From the NCBI GenBank assembly GCA_027946365.1, contig JAPEUQ010000022.1, forward strand, positions 1 through 64,000: a stretch of DNA of 64,000 nt, read 5' to 3'. This DNA comes from Kalmusia sp. IMI 367209. Lineage: Eukaryota > Ascomycota > Dothideomycetes > Pleosporales > Didymosphaeriaceae. A program made the translations under genes and the position numbers. Positions 1 to 12,410 of this stretch are shown one piece after another; position 1 is the first letter of the stretch; every line of letters begins with the position of its first letter. The notes under the pieces are model-generated. The model did not search any database, was not told the DNA's origin, and was given only the letters and a program-made list of their open reading frames with translations.

Positions 1-382
1 CTCTCGCCCGATTCTGGACACTGCAAGTGGACATTCATCGTTGACCGGTTTTCTTTCCACTACAGAGCGCATGTTCAATCCAGATTATTGGATGACTACG
101 CACCTCCCTTACGCGAAAGCTTGATTCTAAAAGACTCAAAACGCATCTCACAAAGAGTTGCCTGAACGGTACAAGATCTGCAGTCTAGCTGAATATTTGC
201 GGCTGGGGTAACGCTTTGTTTGCTTGGCAACGTCCAGCTGTCTTATTCTCTCGTTACTGGCCCGGCGTGCCCGGCAAAGGCGGGGCTCAGCCTCAGCCTC
301 ATCGCAGGCAACAATAAATCGCTTCATGAGACCCATAAGAACTCACTTTCCCCTCCTCAAATGCGCTTAGCTTCCTTCAAGC
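1..382. other. Left edge, no gene recognised
   Basis: I see no coding region with protein-like composition here. The open frames are short and match nothing I know. The stretch is probably the upstream region of the HET-ankyrin relic that begins near 383. The tail of a gene outside the window cannot be excluded. Confidence 0.4.
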
Positions 383-2885
383 ATGGGCTCTCCATTGTCA
401 GCTCTGGAGACATTTCAATATACGCATCTTGAATCTGGGAAGAAGTCTTTTCGACTCCTAAAACTATTGAAATACAAAGGTCCTGAGCTCGAATGTGAGC
501 TTTTCTCTCGCAGTCCCTATCGAACGATGAACACACTCCGTATGAAGCCCTCTCCTACACATGGGGCAGCGCCGAGCTTGTTGAATGCATAATACTTGAT
601 CGAAAGCGATGTTGGGTAACAGACAACTTGCATTCGGCTTTATATTGCTTGCGATTGCGCGACAGAGACCGCTATCTATAGATTGATGCGATCTGTATCA
701 ACCAAGCCGACAAAGAGGAGCAGGGCCAACAGGTCCAGCAGATGGGAGAGATTTACAAACATGCTGAGAGAGTTCTCTTCTGGCTGGGGAAGGCAACCCC
801 AGAGATCATAACTTTGATGGATATGCTCGATCAATATCGAAGGTTCAGTGCTAGTCATGATCCTGGACAGTGGACGCTCGATGACAACCGGAAGGAGGAC
901 CATCGTACCGGTTTACGGCAACTACTAGACAGGCAGTGGTTTACGAGAGTCTGGATTCTACAGGAGGTAGCGAATGCCCAAAATGCCGATGTCTGTTGTG
1001 GCGCTCGGTCTATCCCGGCGGACATATTTGCCCGCGCACCGTCTCTAATAGGAGAAGAACCTGCGCCACACTGCCAAGCTGTATTAGATATCATGCCGGG
1101 CCCCTTTCGGTCAAGTTCTTGGTGGGCCGAAGATCAAGACTTGTGCACCCTTCTCCGCAGATTTCAAGCGAGCAAAGCGACAGACGAACGCGACAAAATA
1201 TACGCCCTTCTTGGCATGTCATCCAAACCGCTAGACATGGAAAGAATCAAGATAGACTACCAAAGGCCGACCCACCAGGTCGTTCATGAAACCATGACAT
1301 ATCTACTTCAATCTGCACCCCATCTCCATCCATGGGGTCCTCAATCTCATGAGTTCCTTCGTAACATTGGACACAACCTATCTTGCGCCGATAGTTCAGC
1401 AATTCGATGCAGCAGAAATTTTACACCCCAATATACAATCAGGGGACGTGCTAGGTGAATCACGGGACCCAGGGTATACTTCTCAGGGCATAGCGGTTGT
1501 CAACAATCCGGCACTATTTGTAATCGAGAAGAGACCAGAAAGATACCACAAAGATCAAGAGACGTGTTGTAGCCAGGCAGTCAAGCTCATATTGGACGTA
1601 CAGGCGAACAAAGCTTCAGAATACCAAGAATATGATGATGGGCTACGAGTGATTTCATGGGGGAGCGTTGAGCAAAATGTTAAAATACTGCTGATTCATG
1701 ATAAGAAAAAAGCCATACTTAGAGCTGCACTGCAAGGCTTCGGTCAGATCGTCAAACAATTGCTGCGCATGAAAGTCGGAGCCGAAGTAGCAGAGGAATG
1801 GGAAGGATCAGCCCTCCAAGAGGCTATAAAACAAGAACATACGCGGGCAGTACATACAATAGTGCATCAATATTCCTACATGAACGCACAAGCTGGAAAG
1901 CACAGCCACGCACTCTATGCGGCTGTAGACAAAGGCAATGGGGAATTGATAAGGGTACTAATCAATGCGGGCGCCGACGTGAATGCTCAAAGCGGAAAAT
2001 ACCATAACACACTCCACGCGGCGATTGCTCAAGCTACAATCAATGAGCAGGTAATAAAGCTACTGGTTGATGCGGGCGCTAACTTCGATGGTCGGGGAAG
2101 TGACACTTGTCGCAAGGTACTTCAGGTAGCCATACTCCAAGGCCGTGAGCAGCTAGTGAGGCTACTGCTTCAGGCGGGCGCCGATGTCAATGCTCAAGGC
2201 GGGGATTTCGGTAATGCACTCCAGGTGGCTGCATTTAAAGGTGATGAAAAAATAGTGAAGCTACTGCTTAAGGCAGGCGCCGATGTTAATGCTCAAGGCG
2301 GGCAATTTGGCAATGCACTCCAGGCGGCTGCATTCAAAGGTGATGAGCAGCTAGTTAGGCTACTACTCAATGAGGGCGCCAACGTCAACGCTCATGGTGG
2401 AAGATACGGTAACGCACTCCATGCGGCTACATACGAACGTCATGGCCAGGTAGTAAAGCTACTTGTTAATGCGGGCGCCGACGTAAACGCTCAAGTTGGA
2501 AGAAACATATTCTGGCGGCGATTGGTCCATCCATGAATGGTGGCCAGGTAATGAAGCGGCTGCTCGATGTGGGCGCCGATGTCAACGCTCAAGATGGAGA
2601 GTAATCTAATGCACTCCAAGGTGTGGTGGCTGCATTTTCCAACAAGAACATGGTGCAGACATTAGAGCGGCTGCTTGATGTAGGCGCCAATTTTAACGCT
2701 TGAGATGGATCTTACGGTAATGAACTCTAGGTTGCGACGGCTGTATACAATGCTAATGGCATGGAGCGAAGTCTAAAGCTGCTGTTTAAAGCGGGTGCCA
2801 ACGTCAACGCTCAAGGCGGCGAGGACTGCACATGGTGGCAACGAGCAGGTAGAAAAGCTGCTGCTTGATGCTGGCGCGGATGATT
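383..2885 (+). pseudogene. HET-domain / ankyrin-repeat protein, decayed
   Basis: This resembles a fungal heterokaryon-incompatibility (HET) protein with a C-terminal ankyrin array, a class used in non-self recognition and cell death. The HET N-terminus starts in frame 2 near 383 (FQYTHLESGKKSFRLLKLL). It shifts to frame 1 between about 500 and 540, where the HET block YEALSYTWGS appears at 541. At 679-681 a TAG replaces the Trp expected before IDAICINQAD, one of the most conserved HET motifs. The HET domain then continues to about 1370 and shifts again into frame 2. Ankyrin units of about 33 residues (LLLxAGADVNAQGG) follow from about 1720 to 2500. After another shift near 2510, further ankyrin units run to about 2880 with stops near 2610, 2700 and 2730. 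No single frame makes a full protein, so I call it a pseudogene. A shortened ankyrin product from 1349-2536 is possible but unsupported. Confidence 0.82.
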
Positions 2886-3698
2886 TTTATAAAAGAGTGG
2901 GGCGTTATCGCGCTTTCGTTGTACAGCGCACTCAAGAATACTTTCTCTGTCAATCTATCTTTATAGGTATGTAGAGCATTGATAACAGGCCAATGGCCGG
3001 ATCTTGCTGAGTGTTTGATTACCACAACGCGATGGGCTGCCAGGCAAGCTAGGAACGCTGGAAAGGTGGAATGGCTAGTGAATTAATGTTAGATACTTAT
3101 GGTCATATCCAGCTTTAAGTACGTGACGTGTCAAACTGAGGGGATTGATTAGGAACATTGCCCCTTTTGACAGGATATAGTTACATTTGAAGATGTCTAC
3201 TATGTAATTGTGAAGTACTAGAAGCAGTGGGTATGACACGAGACACCTGGCAACAATGAACGCGCACCGACCGGCCACCAAACTTTGTCAGTGTAGACTA
3301 GTCCCTACAAGGGAACCAGTCAAATAAACATATTGACTAAGACTTGAGAGGAGTAGAAATAAATGCCTAAACAACAGGATTGGCTCGGCTGGAGGTGTGT
3401 CCCAACCAGCAGTGACGGACGTTAGGTTTTTTAGGATGGTACAATAGAAAAAAGAAAGGAATCACTGTTGAGTATTCGATTCGATGAGAGGTAAAAAAAG
3501 ATTGATAGAACCTTCAAATACACTTCATAAGTCTTCAAATGAAGTCGACTGACGACTCAGGACTTGCGATACGTTGAATACTAAAAAGGTATTCAAGGTT
3601 TATAAATTCAAAAGCCCTCTACGCAGTGAGCCCAAAGGTGCGAATAACATGACTTTGATCAGATCAGGACACAAGCTAGTACATGGCCTAAACCAAAA
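2886..3698. other. Intergenic, no gene recognised
   Basis: This stretch is moderately AT-rich with only short open frames. I see no conserved motif, RNA gene or clear repeat. It separates the HET-ankyrin relic from the 3' end of the minus-strand membrane-protein gene. Confidence 0.4.
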
Positions 3699-4436
3699 TT
3701 ATCTCAGAAGATTTTGGCCTTGGTTATACCCCTGCCAACCCCTATACCCACTATTTCTCGAATAACGCTGGAAATGCTGCACGTTATCCTGCTCCACTTC
3801 GCCCATCCTCGTCGGATGCACACCCGCTGTTGCTGGCCCTCTCCGCGGCGGCTGTTGTTTCATATGCGCCTGAACCGCTGCAATCTCGGCCCTGTGTTCG
3901 ATGTCCTGTGTTCTCTTCTTTTGCCCCTCAGCATTACGGTGTCGCTTGAGAATGCAGTGTGTGAGGCCCATTACTGTGGCAAGAATGAAGGCGAGCGAGA
4001 GACCGATGGAGAGGCCGAGAGTAGCTTTCGTGGGAAGACCGCTGGGGGGCATTGGAAGGAGCGTTGGGGCGGCGGATGAAGTCAGTGTCGCCGATGTTGC
4101 GGAGATCGTTGTGGGAGAAGCCGGGAAGGACGCTGTCGATGAAATGAATGAAGATGTCGTTGTGAGGAGAATGCTAGATTTAGATGTCGTAGGTTCTCTC
4201 GAGCTTGTAGAAGACGGAGGGTCGGACGACGACACTGGTGTCGAGGACGATGGCACGGACGAGCGAGCGGAGCTTACTGATGTGCTCGTGAAGCGAACTG
4301 TACTAGTAGAAGCGATCCGCTCAGGAGATGATGTCGCAGTCTGACTCGTTACCGATGACATATTAGTCGATGGAGGTCTCAGGCTATTATCGGGTAGATG
4401 AGGCCCCTCAGAGGTACTCGAAGGAGGATGGTCCAT
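3699..4436 (-). CDS. Ser/Thr-rich single-pass membrane protein (Mid2/WSC-sensor-like layout)
   Basis: One uninterrupted 245-residue frame. Residues 1-130 are almost entirely Ser, Thr and Pro, typical of an O-mannosylated extracellular stalk. A hydrophobic segment at about 139-163 (LGLSIGLSLAFILATVMGL) is followed by a basic stop-transfer run (KRHR) and a cytoplasmic tail of about 80 residues containing Gln/Arg/Gly-rich sequence. This layout is common in filamentous ascomycetes and resembles Mid2/Wsc cell-wall stress sensors, but no Cys-rich WSC domain is present. No N-terminal signal peptide is visible from this ATG; a short upstream exon could supply one, though I found none. Function is inferred from layout only. 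It lies downstream of the GH92 gene on the same strand. Confidence 0.6.
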   Translation of the reverse strand: MDHPPSSTSEGPHLPDNSLRPPSTNMSSVTSQTATSSPERIASTSTVRFTSTSVSSARSSVPSSSTPVSSSDPPSSTSSREPTTSKSSILLTTTSSFISSTASFPASPTTISATSATLTSSAAPTLLPMPPSGLPTKATLGLSIGLSLAFILATVMGLTHCILKRHRNAEGQKKRTQDIEHRAEIAAVQAHMKQQPPRRGPATAGVHPTRMGEVEQDNVQHFQRYSRNSGYRGWQGYNQGQNLLR

Positions 4437-5271
4437 GTTGACGAAAAGTGGTTATCGAGTGTTAAGATATCAGCTATTTGAGGAACAAAGAAAGAAAGAT
4501 AAAGGGCGGACGTGGGCGATGTTAGGGCAGTGCGTTGCGCTCCTTGAAGCTTTGCGAAAGGAAGCGCAATGCAAGAACTAGAGGATAGAGATTATCTAAG
4601 TACGTAACACCAAAATTGAATAACGATGTAGGCAGTGACCGCAATGGTCGTTGAATTTGTATTGCACCTACGTGAAGATATCAAGGGCGAAGGTCGCCAA
4701 GATACTAACGACCACTTCTTCCCATCATGATTTGGGAACGGCAAATTACAAGGATTCGTTTTACTTTTTCGGTATGCGGAGCTACTCAAAGAGAGACGAC
4801 AGCTACATAAATTGTTATTAAATAATACGTAAGGTCTACTTCAGATTATTATAGCACTAATATGAAAGCTTAGGAACTCAATGTGCGCTTTTTACTGTTG
4901 GTGTGTGCGATATAGGAGTAGAACATTTCTCACACTTTTATCCTCTGAATGCACCTAGAAATTCTTCAAGAGATAGAAAGGTATGTCAGCACTTGATAGG
5001 GGCCTTGTTTTTTGCTTACGGCTCCATACTGAAATCCATCTCTATGTCAAAATTGGCGCTCTTTTTTTGTTTCGTGCGCCTAGTCAATACAAATGAATGG
5101 CATACATATGACCAGAACAAAGAAAGTGGTTGATGTGGATGTCAAAGGAAACTGACTTATAAAGCTAGTATCAAGATCGAAAAATAGATTCCGCATCATG
5201 TATCTATTAGACAAGGTTTCGTTGTATCCGTAATATGTATATGATCTCATAGCCCATGAATCAGCGAATAT
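4437..5271. other. Intergenic, no gene recognised
   Basis: This region holds the promoter of the membrane-protein gene and the 3' flank of the GH92 gene, both minus strand. The open frames here are short and not protein-like. No repeat or RNA gene was seen. Confidence 0.4.
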
Positions 5272-8104
5272 TTATGCCCCCAGATTCACCATTTCCAAAG
5301 TCCCCAGTCCCGCCCTCTCCCTCAGTAATCCCATAGCCCTCCTCCCTACTCTTGTCGTGCTATTCGCCGTCCCATTCCCGAACCCTACATACTCACTCAA
5401 ACTCGGCGGCAGGTCTTCAACTCTCGTTCCCCAACTACTCTCATTCCTCCCCAGTGTAAGCACCAACTCCTTACCCTCCGTGAAAAAGCTATGATCGATC
5501 CAGTTCTTCGTATATGGTTCGCCGTTTAAGGTGGCAGACTGGATGTAGATGGCTTGGTAGGAGGGGTCGAAGTTGACGTTGCGGATAGTGGCGGTTTTGC
5601 CAGTGAGCGGTGATTTGATGGAGATGGAGGAGAAGTAGGGCGGAGTGATTAAGTAGACATTTTGACCTGGATTGGGGAACAGGCCCATCCTGAGTGGTAT
5701 TAATAAGCTGTGTGATTGATGAACGGTGAGTGAATGACCTACATGGACATCGCAACGAAAGAACCCATGGCACCGGAATCATCATTACCTGGAAGACCAT
5801 CGTTCTTGGGTGCGAAGTAGCGGGGAATGTAGAAATGTGAGCGCTTTGCGCTTAAAGCAGGGCGCCCTGCGTAGTGATACTGAAAAACGGTGAGGAAGGA
5901 TGGCTGAGGAATGATTAGCTCGGGGCTTTTAGTAGCATGAGTAGCATTTCACGCACCTCGTTGCCAATGTAGGTGATGTTTTGGTCGTGCAAGAAATCCA
6001 GGCGTTTGACAAACCCCTCGGGGCCACCATAGAGCTGAATCAGTGCCGCCTGATCACCGGGTACATAACTGCGACTCGTTAGTGGCTACATACAGCTACC
6101 GAGGCATGATTCAACTCACTATCCATATTCCCAAAGACTAGACTCAAAAGTCTCCTGGCCAGTATTCTGCAAAGAGCAAGAGACTCCCGAGTAATTATCG
6201 ATGGTCGAACACCACAACGGATCCTGATTATGCCAAGTACCGTTCAAGTACCTTCCTTGAAAGAACCCAACAAATCCCGTGTCCCTTCCATCGTGGAAGA
6301 AACTGGTCTGATTTTTGTTGAACAGGTTCTCCCAGTTGCCACTGCGCTCCGTATACTTCTCCACATCATCGCTCTTATCGAGACCCTTAGCCATCTGGGC
6401 AATACAAAAGTCATTGTAAGCATACTCCAACGTTCGGGACACTGAACGAGTCATGGTGCCGAACCCCTTGTAGTCAAAATCTTGGGTGGGAATGTAGCCG
6501 AGAGACTTCCAGCTATCTAGGCCACCGCGACCTTCGATTGACCAGAAAAACGGCTCAACCTCCGCGTCTTTCACAACGGCTTCATAGCCTTTCTCCCAGT
6601 CGATTCCATCTTTGAGGCCTTTAATATATGCGTCTGTCAAAACCACATCGGCATTTGAGCCGCCCTGTGTGTAGCCTTTGCACAAACTCATGCGGCAATC
6701 CGGAAGCCAACCCTCATGCTCATAAGTATCGATGAGCGAACGGATCATCTGCGTCAAAGCCTGTGGGTCATTGATAGTCAAGAATGGTAGCTGGGAGCGA
6801 AAGCTATCCCAAAGGCAATAGAAAGAGTCGAAGTATGGTTGCTCGCTCTGCCATTTAGGGTTTTCGCCCGTATAGTTCTGGGGATTGACCTAATGTGGAG
6901 TTATAAAGTCGGTCATGTGAAAGTGATCAGGGAGTATTTCAGAGAAGGAGAGGGAATCTAAAGTCTAAAAAGTCGAACTGATCATAACTTACCATAGTGC
7001 GATAGATCCCAGAGTAGAAGTTGGTAACCAGAGATGAATCAACGCCCTCCGCCGACACTGAAATCGGCGACAACTATTCCCTCCACGCATCCTCAGCAGC
7101 AGTGTGCGTAGCTGTAAAATCGAAATCTGGAATCTCTGCCTCTGCATTGCTACACGCTTGGTCGCTGCTAATATAGCTCACAGCAATCCGAGCAAGGATA
7201 CCATCAGCAGGGTTTTCGCTGAAGCGAATGAGGCCACCTCCAGGCAGAGGATAGCCGTTGATTGAGCGATTGATCTTCAGATCCTTTACGCTCGCACTGG
7301 CGCGAGAGTTGACGAAAATTCCATTCTCGCGAATAGAGGCGCCCTTGAAGTCGGCGCAAAAGTAAGCGATATAATTACCAGATCCAAAACTGGGATTGAA
7401 GCGCGCACTGCCGGTCATGCGGCCCGTTGCCTCGTCAACGTGAATCGTTGCATTATCTTGACGCGAATCGCTCAGATCCGTGAGATCCAGTAACAGAAGG
7501 GGGTTGTTGTCACCGCTAGAAGGAAATTTGAAGCGGAAAAGGGAAGTATGGTGGGCAGTCGTCATCTCTGCAGCGACGCCACTTTGCAGCTCGATGCCAA
7601 AGTATCCTGGGGTTGCCTTAACGGATTCAGGTTTGTAGTGGATCTTCCGCTCCTTTTTGGGATATTTACACCCATCCAGGTCTCCGCCGACACATGAGGC
7701 GTACGGAAAGAATGCAAAGTTACCGAGGGAAGGGCTTCCGCCTACACGGATTGGATTCGTGAAACGCCTTCAAGAGTCGTGAAAACTTACCCGTTCCACT
7801 ATCATGCATCGTACTGAAGCCAGTCACGTTGCCACCTTCAGTCGTGAAGCCACCTTGGTTGCTCCCTGAGTCGACATCCGCAACGGCCTTTGCCATGCCA
7901 TATGGCAAAGTTGCACCAGCGAAGACATTGCCTAAAGGGTCAATCTTTTGGACTCAGACCTAATTTTCCAGTAATGCACTAACCTCCGTTTGCGCTACCA
8001 ATTAACTGATCAACATATTTCAGATTATCAGTTGAGTTTTGTGCAAGAGTAACCTGCGAAACGAGTGACAAGAATGTTAGAAGAACAGTCTTCTGGAGGG
8101 CCAT
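5272..8104 (-). pseudogene. GH92 family alpha-1,2-mannosidase, interrupted by one in-frame TAG
   Basis: A secreted glycosidase removing alpha-mannose from N-glycans or mannan. I reconstruct seven exons: 8104-7984, 7931-7791, 7741-6993, 6889-6120, 6068-5957, 5903-5743, 5689-5272. All have GT..AG junctions and matching phase, giving 822 residues if the stop is ignored. The N-terminus MALQKTVLLTFLSLVSQVTLA is a clear signal peptide. GH92 hallmarks are present: LIGSANGGNVFAGATLPYGM, then MHDSGTGGSPSLGNF, and in the C-terminal half ITYIGNEPSFL, GNDDSGAMGSF and LPPSLSEYVGFGNG. The only defect is TAG at 7076-7074 (codon 310), at the end of the N-terminal domain, just after DAWRE and before LSPISV. 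Both flanks read on in the same frame, so it is a point nonsense change rather than an intron. Truncation there removes the whole catalytic domain. Sequence error is the alternative. Confidence 0.88.
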
Positions 8105-9178
8105 CTCGACAACCCCTAAGAGCAATGAACGACAGAATCGAAGCGTGGAAGGCGCCTAGACCCCATGGGCGCCTGTTCTGTATTTGAACCCATTCAGGAT
8201 GCAAGCATGGAATCCCTGATATGCACTCCTATGTTCACGCTGAGACCATGCGGAAGGTAGGAAGTCCCATGGTAACATCGCTTCGAAAATGATATTTCGT
8301 ACTGCGGGGGTCGGGATTATAATCCAATCAAAGCACAGTAGTCGGAGTCGACCTGCCACCAACCGCACGCGCGGGTGATCTGTGGTACTTATCTATGCCG
8401 TTTGGTCTCGGGATCTTCACTGCATGGTGTTCCTGCAGATTGCTGGGGAACCTTGCTCAACAGAATCTTGCATATATAGCTCAGGTCATCCGGCGAAAAT
8501 TGGAGAGTCGCGAGCACCTTTTCAGTCACGCAGACCTGGTTGCCACACATGACAATCCCTTCCTAGAACTTGTCTCATTTGGGCAGATGTCAGAACAGTC
8601 ATTCTGGTAGTCAAGTGAGGAGTCAAAGCAAGCTTTGTGGATGGCCCTCTAAGTAGAAGGTGCGGGGGTAAGCGCCGGGCCCCTGCACATTAAAGGGGTC
8701 GCATCGCCGCTACATGCCGATATAGGTATAGTGCGTTTACAACACAGATGCCCCACTGCGAAAGTGTCTTACACTGGCCCCATATCATGCGATGAGCGTG
8801 CAAGATAACAATTCGGAGATACAAGGTATCCCTTCCGTACGGCGCATGTTCTTTTCTATTCGGCCCATTACCAACGTTATTCTCTCGACCCCACTTCGTT
8901 CGATCCTAGGCGAGCCTCAGGAGGTCGTCATTCTATCGTACAGTTTGCCCTTGTACAGTATGACCTGGGACAGCATAGCACATGCTCGTGGTTAAGTATA
9001 CACTCTAATTTATTTATACGAATCACGATGCCACGACCCGGAATGAGGGTATTCGAAATATCGCAAAGTGGATTCAATTATCAGACTTACACCAACGACG
9101 CGACATTACACAATTGGCAGCGTGCCCAAATTTTCGGTAGCTGTGCTAGTACCACTAGATGGTGTAACGGTGTCTTGG
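8105..9178. other. Intergenic between GH92 and Zn2Cys6 genes
   Basis: About 1.1 kb containing the GH92 promoter and the 3' flank of the regulator. Short open frames occur on both strands (for example 8395-8610), but none shows a recognisable motif or splice structure. No repeat or RNA gene was recognised. Confidence 0.4.
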
Positions 9179-11666
9179 TCACCAGAGGGAAATCCGGATG
9201 TCCCGGAGTGTGTCCACAGCTCCCGGGCCCTCCGCCCAGACACGGAGCGCCTCGTCGATATCTATGTACGAATACTGGAGGTCATAGAACTGATTCGGGA
9301 GACTTGGTGTTGTCTGCCGCAATATTTGATCAGCTGTCGCTATTCTTAAGACCTTTTCTAGTCGCTTTGCATATAGCCAACGTATTCCACAAGTCTGGAG
9401 TTTTGAGATGAGCGTGTCAAGGTCACGTGAAGGTTCAGTGTTGAACAGGTGTGCGTGAACTGCAATCTAATGTTAGCTCCAAAATCGGTCTATCAGTTCC
9501 AATAAACTCACGAAGATAGAATCGCGCCGCAACAAAGACACAAGGGATGAGAAGAGGGCTGATGCGTTTCAAATTTAAATCGAGAGTTATTCGCAAAACG
9601 CTGGTGATGCTATTACATGCCTCCATACAACGTTGTACAGCATGATCCCATATGCCCTGCGTTTCCTCTTGATCCGGACAGTGAATCAACCCTTGATATA
9701 TTGATATCGTCGCACTAGGCCGCAGTCAGCAGCATCTCACAACATGAACAACAGTACATACAGATCTAAGGCACACTGAATGAGGGTATTATTTGGGTCG
9801 TAATGTTCACTAGCCTCAGATTCGTACTGGAATTGCAGCGTAGTGAATCTGGCTCGCCATGCCGCGAGTCCTTCGTCGACAATCTGACAATCTTGTCGTC
9901 GTCGTGACCGCTCCTTAGCAATTTGTACGTCGTAGGATCGCTGAAGGAAGCTATGAACATGGAATAGTTCATTCGTGATCAGCATGACGTATAGCGAGTA
10001 TGCCGAAGACATTGCGAAATCGTCAAATGGCCAAGCACTGATGACGGCTTCAGGAAACGCCCACGCCGCATCGCTTCATATAGAAAGACAAAGTCAGTGT
10101 ATTGTATTAAAGTGGAGGAAGGTACGTAGGTATCTTAGCTAGCTGCTATCATCCGTTGTTTGAAGTATTCAAGTATTCGCGATAGCTATCAACTTCAAAA
10201 GCACCTACTCTGTAACTCGACATTACTCACCTGCAAGGAAGTAGGCCGGTACTTTCGGGCTTGGAAATGTCGAGATTCCAGGCCGCTCCAATCGTAGAAG
10301 CGCCGTCAAGTACTCAAAATCTGTTAGCATTCGATGAATAGAAGAATGAATTTGCTCACGTTCAGTCATCCAGTACGCCCTTATTTTCTCTTCTCTATCA
10401 ACAAGAGACTCAGGAAGTGGTAACATCCGAGGAGGGATGGTTGAGACTCGGTTGAAGTTGCTACAGTGATGCGCGACCAAATCTCGGAGACCTATTTGGG
10501 TCGCCATACTACAGTGCTATCAGCGCACTGTTCCTAGAAAGGTATTCTAGTCCGCTACGAAGTCCACTCACCGTCTAATGAGCGCCACTAAATTCCAATA
10601 TTCGATCAGCCGACCTCCGCCATACTCGTTGATAGCCAAGATCAATACTGCTTGCAATGACTGCAATGACAGCTGCCCGATTGCATTCATGACAACTTCA
10701 TTGCGGAAGTCGTCGGATATCTGGGCTCGTCGTTGTTCTGAAGGTAAATTAGGCCGATAGTCGTGCAAGATCGTGACAGCAACTATAGCTTTCAAGACCG
10801 GATGGTAGTTTGTGTTCGCGATACTAGGCGATGTCTGCAAAGCCTCCAAAAGTGATGGTTGATGTAGGATAGGATACCATGGGTGATAATTCTCTAAATA
10901 GATATCTCTGTCAGCCCAGATCACCAGGATTTACTACAGTCGATGGCTAAAAATTTGAGGACTCTTCTATCATTGCGTAACGTATCCTAAGGTAACTTGG
11001 TGCATATATATCCTCAAAGTTTGGTCTTCGAACTGTGGAGTACCTACCAAACCATGCAGCGCAGAGCTCGTCAAGGACACTAGGGTTGAGTGGATCGAAC
11101 AAAGCAGGAGATTCCTGCTCAATCGAAAGACTGCCGCTTCTAAAGCTGATCGGCGTTCCATGGCTAGAATAAAGTGGTTGGATTGGTTGTGAGGCAGCAG
11201 ACTGAGCTTCTGTGGTCGATACGTGTGCTTCGTGTGGCTTAGCCCTGATAGGCGTTGATTCCGGTATCACTTACTGCAGCGATTCGCCTTGAGCGACCGT
11301 ACTTCATTTTCGAGCTTGTCTGTACCCATTAATCAACATACATCCGCCCATGTCTCTGAGTGGTGATTCACTGAGTCTCTCTTCCAGTGTTGAGACATAA
11401 CCAGCCCTCAGTCCTGGCTTTGATTTCTCTTTGACTACGCATAGCTTCAGTGGGGTAGCCCAACCTTCGCTTCCGCAGTAGAACACATACTATAATGGCA
11501 ATTGACACCGGCTTTAGTGCAGCTATCGCATCCCGGAAGCTTCCGGTTGCAGCGGGTCTTCCGCTGGCGACATAGCTTGCAGCTGTCAAATTAGTGGATG
11601 CTCTCCGTTAACCGCGAACACTCACACTGTTTTACTTGATCGACGCGCATCAGATATGGTCTCCAT
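9179..11666 (-). CDS. Zn2Cys6 transcription factor with fungal-specific TF domain
   Basis: A binuclear zinc-cluster regulator, spliced from many short exons. From ATG 11666 a short first exon joins to the zinc cluster CKLCRQRKTRCNRKLPGC DSC...C (spacing 2-6-6-2-6). The linker (KEKSKPGLRAGYVSTLEERL) and a short coiled coil (KLENEVRSLKAN) follow. Removing an intron at 11047-10894 joins LDELCAAWF to ENYHPWYPILHQPSLLEAL, the start of the fungal-specific TF domain. Later exons carry ALIRRMATQIGLRDLVAHH, a segment with the motif IPPRMLPLPES, and SSAYSLYVMLITNELFHVHSF. The last exon (LQTCGIRWLYAKRLEKVL) ends at TGA 9181-9179. One intron near 10080 seems to use AAG as acceptor. Targets are unknown. 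The gene is divergent from the flavin monooxygenase and about 745 bp away, so regulation of that gene is possible but only inferred. Some exon edges are provisional. Confidence 0.8.
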
Positions 11667-12410
11667 ATTGGCATGGAGCACTGTCAAGGCGCCTTCGACA
11701 TGGGCAGACAAACGTAAACGTCACCTAGTGACATTAAGGAAGCAACGTCAACCAATACGCGAATGGGACTAGTGTATATTTTCCTCGCCGGGCCATGTCA
11801 TCCCGAACACGACTTTGATCGCGAAGACACAATTTTGGTAGAGAATCAACTAATTCAGGCTTACTCTTTGTGATCTTAACTTGATTCATGCTGAGCCTAT
11901 CTTATATTTCAATATTGACAACAACGAACGTGATGGTCGATTTGATACGGAAGTCATTCCGACAGTTCCGAGTACGCGACAAGAGCAGGTTTGCCGAGGG
12001 ACTAGGAAGGTTTGCCGACCACACGAGCGCCAACCATGCAAGAGACTTCCGTCATCGCAACCCTTGACGCGTCTAAGGAGCTCCAATCGATTGAGCAAAG
12101 AGAGCCTAAACGGCGTTCTCATTGGAGAAGTTGCCTGGGCCATGTCGCGCCGAGTGTTGACACTTCCACCGTATGGCGTGCCTCTACACGATGGAAGGCT
12201 TGCCTTGAACCAGATCGAATAGCGGATTATGAGTATATAAAGCTGGCCCATCATTCATTTCTCTGTGTGACTCCTCGAATTCGTTCATTCTATCATGTTC
12301 TATGAGCTTGAGAACTCTTTTTGAGCCGAGTTACCCTAAGACACATCCAATTCTTATGAGTTTGAACTCCCATTGTGAGCCGAGTTGCCCTAGGACACAT
12401 CACACTGAAG
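11667..12410. promoter_or_regulatory. Divergent intergenic region between Zn2Cys6 TF and flavin monooxygenase
   Basis: The two genes start back to back about 745 bp apart, so this segment must hold both promoters. Its right end (12301-12410) contains a diverged tandem repeat listed separately. Open frames here are short and antisense-symmetric and do not look coding. No specific operator could be identified. Confidence 0.5.
12301..12410 (+). repeat. Diverged 54-56 bp tandem repeat immediately upstream of the FMO start
   Basis: Two adjacent units, about 12301-12354 and 12355-12410, both begin TATGAG(C/T)TTG and share GAGCCGAGTT(A/G)CCCTA(A/G)GACACATC. Differences are mostly transitions plus a one-base gap. 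The second unit abuts ATG 12411. A third partial copy, GAGTTACCCCAAGACACATA, lies inside the third intron of the same gene near 13394. Confidence 0.6.

Noticed and set aside
9028..9411. Plus-strand 127-residue frame
   Set aside because: Overlaps the 3' exon of the minus-strand Zn2Cys6 gene, whose translation is clearly family-like.
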